This document shows, in pieces, positions 18,099 through 27,000 of a stretch of DNA of 47,721 nucleotides. Numbering within the stretch: the stretch's first letter is position 1; every line of letters begins with the position of its first letter. This DNA comes from an uncultured Rickettsiales bacterium (GTDB taxonomy: Bacteria; Pseudomonadota; Alphaproteobacteria; Rickettsiales; Deianiraeaceae). The translations under genes were made by a program, and so were the position numbers. The notes beneath the pieces are model-generated. The model searched no databases and was not told where the DNA came from. It worked only from the letters and a program-made list of their open reading frames with translations. Location of the stretch: NCBI GenBank assembly GCA_946413485.1, contig CAMKKS010000003.1:1-47721 (forward strand), read 5' to 3'.

Positions 18099-19358
18099 TT
18101 AATTTAGAGCATAAAATAACATAATTGCTGGATCTTCTAACATCTTTTTTAAATCACTGGCAAATAATGCTAAGTCTGCACCATCTATTACGCGATGGTC
18201 GGCTGAAATTGTAATAACACACGTTGGACATGCTACAATTTTTTCATTAACAACAGCAGGGCTGTTTTCTATTGAACCAACTGCTATAATGCAAGATTGT
18301 GGTTGATTGATTATTGAATAAAATTCTTGTACGCCATACATTCCAAGGTTTGAAATAGCGATACTTCCTCCTTGAAACTCTTGTGGCAATAATTTACCAT
18401 TACGAGTTTTTTCAATAAGACGTTTTGTTTCTTCTGAAATTTGTATTAAACTCATTTGATCTGAATTTTTGATTATTGGTGTAAATATTCCATCATTTAC
18501 AGCAACTGCAATAGAAACATCAATATTGTTATATTTTCTTATTTTTCCATTAATCCAGCTTGCATTTACTTTTGGATGTTTACTTAATGTTTGTGAAACA
18601 GCCATAACTATTATATCATTTACGGAAATTTTTAATTTTGGATTATCTTTTTTATCTTTATTTATTTCTTCTTTAAATTTTAAAAAATTTGTCATATCGA
18701 CCTTAATTTTTAAATACCAATGTGGTGTTTGTTGTTTACTTTCCGTTAGTCTATTTGCTATTGTTTTACGCATTCCACTTGGTTCGATATCGGTAAACTC
18801 TATTGAATTCCTTCCTTTTTTATTTTTTTGCAATAAATCATTTTTTAAAAAGTTTTCTACATCTGCTTTAACGACTCTACCATTTGGACCATGACCAGAA
18901 ATGTTTTTTATATCTATATTATTTAATTTTGCAATTTTTTTTGCTAGAGGACTTGCAAAAACAATATCATTAGAAGAAGGTATATTTTCTTCTACTTTGT
19001 TTTTTTCATTATTTATAATAACATTGCTTTCAGTTGTATTTGTTTCAGTTTTGCTTTCTGTTTCATTTTCTTGTTTTATGTTTTTAACTTTATAATCTTT
19101 TAAGATTGATAAATCTTCATTTTTTTCTAAAATTAATGCAATTGTAGCGCCAACGGCAACGGTTTTATTATCTTCTACTAAGATTTTTCCAAGAATTCCT
19201 TTATTTTGTGATTCAACTTCCATTACAGCTTTATCGGTTTCAACTTCTAAAATAACATCACCAACGGAAAGGTTATCACCTTCTTTTTTATTCCACACAA
19301 CAATCTTACCTTCCGTCATCGTAGGAGACAAAGCCGGCATTTGTAATTCAACAACCAT
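18099..19358 (-). CDS. pdhC: Dihydrolipoamide acetyltransferase (E2) of pyruvate dehydrogenase
   Basis: This is the E2 core of pyruvate dehydrogenase; it transfers the acetyl group from lipoamide to CoA to make acetyl-CoA. Of 419 residues, the N-terminal lipoyl domain (1-80) has the lipoylated Lys43 in EVETDKAVME. A Lys/Thr/Glu-rich linker (about 90-130) leads to the peripheral subunit-binding domain (about 134-172, SPLAKKIAKLNNID and GPNGRVVKADV). The C-terminal catalytic domain has His388 and Asp392 in SADHRVIDGAD. A single lipoyl domain and this length match alphaproteobacterial PdhC. The closest alternative is 2-oxoglutarate dehydrogenase E2, but the sequence reads as PdhC. E1 and E3 genes are not in this window. 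Confidence 0.92.
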   Translation of the reverse strand: MVVELQMPALSPTMTEGKIVVWNKKEGDNLSVGDVILEVETDKAVMEVESQNKGILGKILVEDNKTVAVGATIALILEKNEDLSILKDYKVKNIKQENETESKTETNTTESNVIINNEKNKVEENIPSSNDIVFASPLAKKIAKLNNIDIKNISGHGPNGRVVKADVENFLKNDLLQKNKKGRNSIEFTDIEPSGMRKTIANRLTESKQQTPHWYLKIKVDMTNFLKFKEEINKDKKDNPKLKISVNDIIVMAVSQTLSKHPKVNASWINGKIRKYNNIDVSIAVAVNDGIFTPIIKNSDQMSLIQISEETKRLIEKTRNGKLLPQEFQGGSIAISNLGMYGVQEFYSIINQPQSCIIAVGSIENSPAVVNEKIVACPTCVITISADHRVIDGADLALFASDLKKMLEDPAIMLFYALN

Positions 19359-19468
19359 ATTTGGTAGTTAATTTTTTCTTTTTTTATTTGCAAGAAAGTT
19401 TATATATTTATGTTTTGTTGTATATATTTTTTTCTTGAATTTAATGATTTTATTGCAATATTTGGTGT

Positions 19469-19975
19469 ATGAAGAATTATTTATCAAAAATAACAGATAA
19501 TTTATTAAAATTGACTTTCTATCAGAACAAACAATTAACGCAAGTTAATATTAAAGATAATGATGTTGTTATTAATTTGTTATCAAAATTTATTCTTCCA
19601 ATCTTAATGATATTTGGATTTTATATTCATTCCCATGGAGATTACACGCCAGGCGGAGGGTTTCAAGCAGGAGTAATTTTTTCATGTATATTATGCTTGT
19701 ATTATTTTATAAACATTGACAAAAGCAAGAAACGATTTTCTCATGAGTTTTTGACGTATATATCAATTATTGGTTTTATTTTTTATGTAGGAACTGGAAT
19801 TGTTGGTTTTTTTCTTACTGGAAATTTTTTAGATTTTACTTTTTTACCATTTGAACATAATAATGCAAGAGGAGTTTTTATAGTTGAATTTGGAATAGTT
19901 TTAATAGTTTTTTCAAGTATATCTCGTATATTTATAGTATTGTTAAATTTATTAAAAGATATAAAATCAATATGA
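19469..19975 (+). CDS. mnhB: Mrp/Mnh cation:proton antiporter subunit B
   Basis: MnhB/MrpB is a membrane subunit of the multi-subunit Na+/H+ antiporter. The 168-residue product has membrane helices at about 32-50, 65-82, 95-120 and 140-162, with the family motif HSHGDYTPGGGFQAGVI between the first two. The TGA stop overlaps the start codon of mnhG (ATGA), indicating translational coupling. Only B and G subunits are in this cluster; A, C, D, E and F are not in the window. The start is ATG 19469. Confidence 0.88.
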   Translation: MKNYLSKITDNLLKLTFYQNKQLTQVNIKDNDVVINLLSKFILPILMIFGFYIHSHGDYTPGGGFQAGVIFSCILCLYYFINIDKSKKRFSHEFLTYISIIGFIFYVGTGIVGFFLTGNFLDFTFLPFEHNNARGVFIVEFGIVLIVFSSISRIFIVLLNLLKDIKSI

Positions 19976-20280
19976 GCATGAATATTTTTACATTACTTGG
20001 TTATGCTTTGTTAGGCTTAGGAATCTTTTTAACAATGTCAGTAATGCTAGGTTTGTGCCGTTTTAATGATATATACACACGTATTCACATAACAACTATA
20101 AATGATATGCTTGGTATTCCTGTTACAATTTTAGGAACGGCCTCTTTGTTTCTTGGCCTTGGAAACGTTTTTACGGCAATCAAGCTTTGTATTGGAGTTG
20201 TTATTTGGTATATTGTTGCACCAATATCTAATTACATAATAATTAAGATGATATATTTTTATAACGATGAAAAAGAGTAA
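19972..20280 (+). CDS. mnhG: Mrp/Mnh cation:proton antiporter subunit G
   Basis: MnhG/MrpG is a small three-helix subunit of the Mrp antiporter. The 102-residue product shows the family signature GLCRFNDIYTRIHITTINDMLG (compare LLRFPDVYTRLHAATKADTLG) between helix 1 (about 5-26) and helix 2 (about 45-65). A third helix lies at about 70-90. The start at 19972 overlaps the mnhB stop, and an in-frame ATG two codons later is also possible. It ends 5 bases before the convergent tatC stop. Confidence 0.9.
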   Translation: MSMNIFTLLGYALLGLGIFLTMSVMLGLCRFNDIYTRIHITTINDMLGIPVTILGTASLFLGLGNVFTAIKLCIGVVIWYIVAPISNYIIIKMIYFYNDEKE

Positions 20281-20285
20281 ATACT

Positions 20286-20996
20286 CTATTTTTTTATTTT
20301 CATTTGTATAATATAATTTGTTATTTCATATAGTATTATCATCATTAATGCAATGAATATTTGGCTTAAAACATCTGGTGGCGTAATTATTGCAGAGATT
20401 ATAAAAATTATTACGATGGATAATTTTCTATATTTTGTTAAAATATTTTTTTTTAAAAAACCGAATTTTGTTAAGATAAAAAGTATAATTGGAAATTGTA
20501 AAAATAAATTCACAGAAAAAATTAAATAAAAGAAAGTACCAATATAATCATTAATTTTAAACATAGGTGTTGCATTATTAACATCAAAGGCAAAAAATTT
20601 AATAAAATGTGGTAATAAAAAATAATAAACAATTAAATTAGAAATAATCATCAATATAGTTGAAAAACAAAGTAGGATAATAAGTATTTTTTTTTCAAAC
20701 GAATAAAGACTTTTTTTAAAAAACCAATAAATGCATATTAAAAATATTGGTAGAGATAAAAGAATCGCAGAATAAAACGACAAAAGTAAATCAGCAGCAA
20801 AACTATCAAAAATTGACGTATAAACAAACAATAAATTATATTTTTTATTAAAAATTGTTACAATTGGTTTTGTAATGAGATCATAAATATATGAACGATT
20901 TATATAACAAATAACAAAATTTGTTAACAAAGAAAGAAAACATATTAACAATGCAAATCTTAAATCTTTTAAAATATTAATTATCGTTCCTTTCAT
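20286..20996 (-). CDS. tatC: Sec-independent translocase TatC
   Basis: TatC is the polytopic receptor of the twin-arginine pathway, which exports folded proteins across the inner membrane. The 236-residue product has six hydrophobic segments and the C-terminal hallmark IITPPDVLSQIFIALMMIILYEI (compare ITPPDPFSQ..LA.P...LYE), near residues 203-225. An FxxD-type stretch with Phe145 to Asp148 is seen before the second half. The N-terminus (MKGTIINILKDLRFALL) is shorter and less conserved than the usual HLxELR region. The gene follows the VirB6 gene on the same strand after 7 bases and may share its transcript. tatA and tatB are not in the window. Confidence 0.88.
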   Translation of the reverse strand: MKGTIINILKDLRFALLICFLSLLTNFVICYINRSYIYDLITKPIVTIFNKKYNLLFVYTSIFDSFAADLLLSFYSAILLSLPIFLICIYWFFKKSLYSFEKKILIILLCFSTILMIISNLIVYYFLLPHFIKFFAFDVNNATPMFKINDYIGTFFYLIFSVNLFLQFPIILFILTKFGFLKKNILTKYRKLSIVIIFIISAIITPPDVLSQIFIALMMIILYEITNYIIQMKIKK

Positions 20997-21003
20997 AATT
21001 TAT

Positions 21004-24000
21004 TTATGTTCCACGTTTTTCGTCGTTGTTTTTTTTATTATTGTTTTTCCCTGCCGAAGAAGAACTAGGACCGATATTTTTTATTGCTTTTACTCCTTTT
21101 GATGGCAATTCGCTTATAACAGTTTTTACTTGTCCTAATGCTTGTTTTATTTCATTAGGCATTGAGCTTTGTTGACCAAATAATTTTGCACCAAACGTTG
21201 ATGTTTTGTCAACAAATTCAGACATCATACAAGTAATTATAAATAATATAAATGCTGTTAAGAAACTAAAACCTTTTGTGTTAAAAGCAACATCGTCTGC
21301 TACATGGCCGGAAAGTTCGGCCATATGCACCGGCATTGTGCCAGAAATTCTCCACATCGAAAAAAGCGTTATGTCTAAAATTGGTATTTTAATTACAGGT
21401 TCCCAGCAATATACAAAATTCATACTTCCTTTTATTATATAATAATATATTGTTCCAAAAAACGATAAACCTGTAAACATCATTACTTGTTCAGCTATAC
21501 AAGCCGCAATTGTTTTTATCCAATTTGAAAATTTATCAGATGTTTTTTCATGAACAAGAAGTAAAAATACAACAGGGCCAATTGCTAAGTATAAAGACAT
21601 TTTTATTAGAATTACTATGTATAAAATAACAGCTTCTATCACATTAATCATAAAGAAAACAAAACACATGATTAATATAATTATAACAATAATACCAGAC
21701 CATGAAGAAAACAAAATTGCTAGTAGTTTTTCAAGTGTATATCGATTAATCCAGAATTTTAAAATTTTATCAATAGGGCCAAAAGCTGAGTAGATAAAAT
21801 CTTGTGGATTTAATGCGGTATATTTTTCTGAAGAAAAGCTTCCTGCTACAAAAGCCGATAGCCCTTCTGCTAAATTAAATGCTGGTTTAACGAAAAGTTT
21901 TATATATAGTTCAAGCGATTGAGGATTTACAAAAGCCATTATTAATGCGTATCTCCATAGGTATTTTTTCATAAAGTTAAAATCAATTTTCTGTTCTCCT
22001 GTGATAAATTGAAAACCTATCATAAAAACAGAAAAAACAACAATACTAAACCATGCAACATATAATAAGTGTATTTTTAAGAAAGAAGAAGCTATTTTTC
22101 CAAGCATACCTGCACTCCAATCATAATCGCATACTTTTTTGTAGTTTTTTGTATACCAATCTTCTTCTTTAACGTCATCTGGTTTAGTTTCACATTTAGA
22201 TGGATCATTAATTAAACATCTCTTACATAAATAATCACCAACAAAAATTGTTTTAATTGGTTTTATTATATATGATGTTAATAATTTATTAGCAGCGCCC
22301 GGAATATTATCGTTTGATACAGCTTGATCTATACTATTTTCTGATTCTACTTGAATGTTTGCTTTTACGTTATAATAACCGCCGTGCGTATATAACACAT
22401 TATTCCCGTTAACACTAGCTATCCCGTCTTCATTATTATCGGTGAATTCAATATATTTACCATCGGCATCGCCGTCACCGGGTGAAATTTTATCACTATC
22501 AAGAATCGAGACCCATAGTTTTCCAGTTCTTGGTGATATTACAGATATTTTTCCCGCATCATTTTTATCATATTTTTTAAAGGAATACACAAGATCGCTT
22601 GAGGCGATTTTTTCTGTTGTATAATCAGATGTAGACGGTGAGAATAATACATTTGGATTGTATAATGGATCTGGACGGCCTTGGTCGTTTAAAGGTTGTA
22701 TGTAATAGTATAAGTATTTTCCTTTTGATACTTGAGCGCCGTTACCAACACTTAATGTATAACCTCTTTGTAAGTCATCTTGATTTATTATTCTATAGTT
22801 TCTATATATGCGTAGAGGATCATCGCTATCTTCGCCGGCTAAAAAGAAACCAAGTTTTGCTGTCTTAAAGCTTTTTCCTTTTATTGTTGTTGGTATTTGT
22901 AGGTTGATGTTTGTTGTAACGTCTGATGTAGAAGAATTGTCAGTAGTTAGTTCTCCATAGCCATATTCAGATAATATATTGCCGGCGTCAAACCTTGTCA
23001 CGGAACCAAACTGGTTATCATTGGCGCTTACTGTTCTGTTATATTTATCATCTTGACAGATTGCTGAGGTTGCATTTTGTGAGAAAATATAATCATAATA
23101 TTCATTGCCATCTATATTTTTTGATATTGCAAGAATTTCATTACATGAGGCTTTTGCCATATTTTCTAAATCATCAGAAATTTTGTCTTTGCATTCATCT
23201 GTTGTTTCTGAAGAAGAAAGACCATAAGAATAGATAGTTGTCATATTAGATATGCAACTATCAAGATCTCTTATTTGCATTTTTAAAAATGCTATTTTAA
23301 AGTTATTCATTATATTTTTATCATCAAAAGATATAGAATAATTGTTATCTGGGTCGCAAGCAGATATTTTTTTAGATAAAATATCATTTATTGAATCAAA
23401 AACTATTTTTTTGTTTGAGTAAGTATAATTATCAAATGGTTTAATCATTTTTATATTTTGGGTCCAAGTATAAGTATTTCCATCATCGTCGATATAATTT
23501 TTGCAATGTTCACTTGTTCTAACCATTTTAGGCATGGTCGTTAAATCGTCAACTGAATAAACAATTCCATTATATGAATAAATGGATTTTCTTTTTATAC
23601 AAACGCCACAATTTTCTTCATATATATTTTCAAGATTACTCCATTTTCCGACTGCATCAACTAATGTGTTTGGATATTTTGCATCTGAACTTTTGTATCT
23701 TTGAGGTCTTTTTTCAATAAAGCTTTTGTTATCTATGTTTTTTACATTTTTATTACATGCACCAACTTTCATTCTATTTGTCCTAAAATCAACACTTTCT
23801 TCGCTTTTACAATATAGTAATGTTTTTTCATTCATTCCGCTACCAATATAATCATTTATTCTGTCATTGTTACATTTTATTAAATATCCTTTTAAACATG
23901 CTGCTGGTGGTATTGGAACAACTTTAAATGCTGTTGCGACACCGCATGATCTTTTTGCACCGGAAGCTTTTTCCGTTTGCATTGTTCCGCTTGGTGCTTC

Positions 24001-27000
24001 TGCTATTTCAGTACCTGCAACCATAAAACCTATTGAAGCAGCTTGAAGAGCAGCAGAAGTTGCATATAAAGCGGCAGCTTTAACTAAAAGTGGCCATGCG
24101 CCGATAATACCAGCGGCTATAGCGGCTTTTGTTTCCATTATTGCTACTGATAGGGCAACACCAGCGGCAAGTTCGTGTTGTAATGCAAGTGCATACATAG
24201 ATATTGCACCAACTTCTGTCCATGTAGTTCTAATTATGCAATAAGCTTGTGATTTATGCGATAAAGCACCAGATACATAATAATTTCCGGTTGTGTTAAA
24301 ATTAATTCTATCGCCTTTATCAAATACAGCCGAAGAACCATTAGATAAAGATAAAGTATTCCAAGATGGTGTTAAAATACCAGCACCTATCATGTTTCTT
24401 TGAAATTCTGATTGTTTGAAAAATTCTTCACCACGTTTTCCATCGCCATTAACTGTTTCTTTTGCTTGAACACCAGGTATGTTATTTTCTGCTTCTTTTT
24501 TATCTAATGAATAACTATTTATTATAGATGAAGAAAAGCCGAAAGGTGAATTCATTTTTATTTTTGTTGATGCGTTTTTAGTACCAGTTATGGAAATTTG
24601 ACATTCATCATCACTTGTATTTATAGGATCATTGACTATAGGTTTAACCATTATTAGTTGTTTTGGATATCTAGCTGTAAAATTTGCATTAAAAGTGTCT
24701 ACATTTTTTAATTCACAATTAATTTTATATGTTGTTCCATCGGATAAAGTTTTAGTATCGCATTTTTGATTTATTACAGCATTTTTAACAATACCTCCAT
24801 AACTTCTCCATATTGAATTAAGATGATATTTATTTTTTACACTATCAATATTCCAATTTGTGTCACTTGGTGCGATATAAGTACCACTTACGGCGCTATT
24901 ACCTGTATAAAAAGTTGAAGGATCGTTTGGTTGTTCCATAATCATCCATTTAGGAGTTATCCAAGATGGAACACATCTTGCAAAATATTGATTATTAACA
25001 AAACTATGAATATTTGTTTTCAAAACAAAACCACCAGTTTCGTTGCTACTTAGCTCAGGATAAATTTTTCCCGTTTCATATGGTCGACTATATATACTTG
25101 TTGTTTCTGTTTTATCGTCTACATCTAAAGTTTTATCGTTTTGACAAGCAACAATATAAGGTGCCTTTGATAGGGAAAATAAATATTCATCTTTTGTTTT
25201 ACAACTTTCATTTTCACATATTTCACTAGAATCGGTTATTGTATCAATTCCAATGTATTTATCTAAATATGATTCACAAATTTTGCTGCTTGTAAAACAT
25301 ATTGCATTTTTATCTAAAACAGGATCTTCAATTGTATAATTACCAGCATTATAATTTGTTCCATTTGTTATAATATCAAAAGATAATATTGATTTTTGTT
25401 TCATTTTACTAATTTTTACAACGGAGTCGTTAATAACATCTCCATCTTCTATACGATATTGAACACCATTAACGGTTACTTCAATGACTGGTATTTCATC
25501 ATTACAATTACTATAATCGCCACATTTTATGCTTGAAATCATAGGGTCATCTTTATTCAGTTGATAATCGTTCCAACCTAGTGGAGGAAATGTGACAATA
25601 TAGTAGTATTTTGGTGTATATTGAATAAAATTTTCATCTTTATATAATACAACACTACCAGAAATTGTTTTTTTCTTTGCGTTGTTTGTTTTAGATAGGT
25701 CAACAAGGATTATGTCTGGAACATCTGTTGGACCACAACTCTCAAAATTAACTTTATTGTAACAACTAGAAAGAGTGCCAGTTGAATTATCTTGTTTTTC
25801 TTCTATTAAATGTTCTCCACCATTGTGTTCAAAAGCAGGTGTTGTAAATTCAACTCTCCATGGTTTAGAAAGATTTTTTCTTAAAATATGTGTCTCATCA
25901 ACTCCATACCATGTTGACATTTCTTTGTAACCTTCTGGTGAATCTTTATGTTGTTCGTCATAAATAAAATGATCTAAACAAGCACCTTCGGTTGTATAAA
26001 TTGCTGGTAAAAGCAAGCCAGATGTATTTATATGCATACCGGAAAATGGCCCAAAACGAGTAAATATTTCACTAGAATTTTCTGATTTATTTAGAACATA
26101 ATATTTACTATCATTGACAAAATTTATGTTTGTTATTTCTAATATTTCATCATCAGATAATGTATCTGTTGGTTTAGCCTCACCTTCATTATAACAAATA
26201 GCTGGTTTGTGAACAATACTATCTTCTATTCTTATTTTGTAATGTTTTGAAAAATAATCAAATTCATAATATGCTTGCAATATATTATTACCATTTTTTT
26301 TGTATGTTCTAACTAAGTTATTATATTTTTTATCTTTTGTATTTGCTTGTATTTGTACATTAGTAAGTCCTTCTTCAGGTAAATCAACAACTATTATTTT
26401 TGGTTCATATTTTTCATATGTTTTATTTGTAATAGAAACATCACTAACCGGGATTGTTTGTTGAGTATTGCCATCGCTGTAAACATATTGCGGCCCATAT
26501 CTTTCATCATATAATAAACCAGTAATACTTGTATGATCATAAAATTTTCCATCTATAATCATACTTTTTGGTAAACTGTCTTCATTGCAACCGACTTTTT
26601 CAACCGATGATTCTTCCGGTGGTATTATTCCGCCATCTGAGTTGTATTTTGGTAGAAATTTAACAACATCTTTTGTATCATATGTATGCATATAAACTGG
26701 TTTTCCTGTTTTGACATTTTTAAAGTCATAACCAGAAAACCACATAGGTCTTTCATCGTCGCAGTACCACCATAATTCGTTTGGTGTTGCAATTTTTCTT
26801 GGATTTCTAGTTTCAGAATAAACAGCATATTTACTATATTCATATGGCCTATAATATCCATACGAACCGCCTAAACCCATATTGCATTGCCACATTTCAG
26901 GATCTGAATATAAACTTCCATTACTATCTTCTTCCTCATCTGGCTCTATATAAACCATAAGACCATTGCCATTTCTCATTTCAATATATTGATCGCCGCT

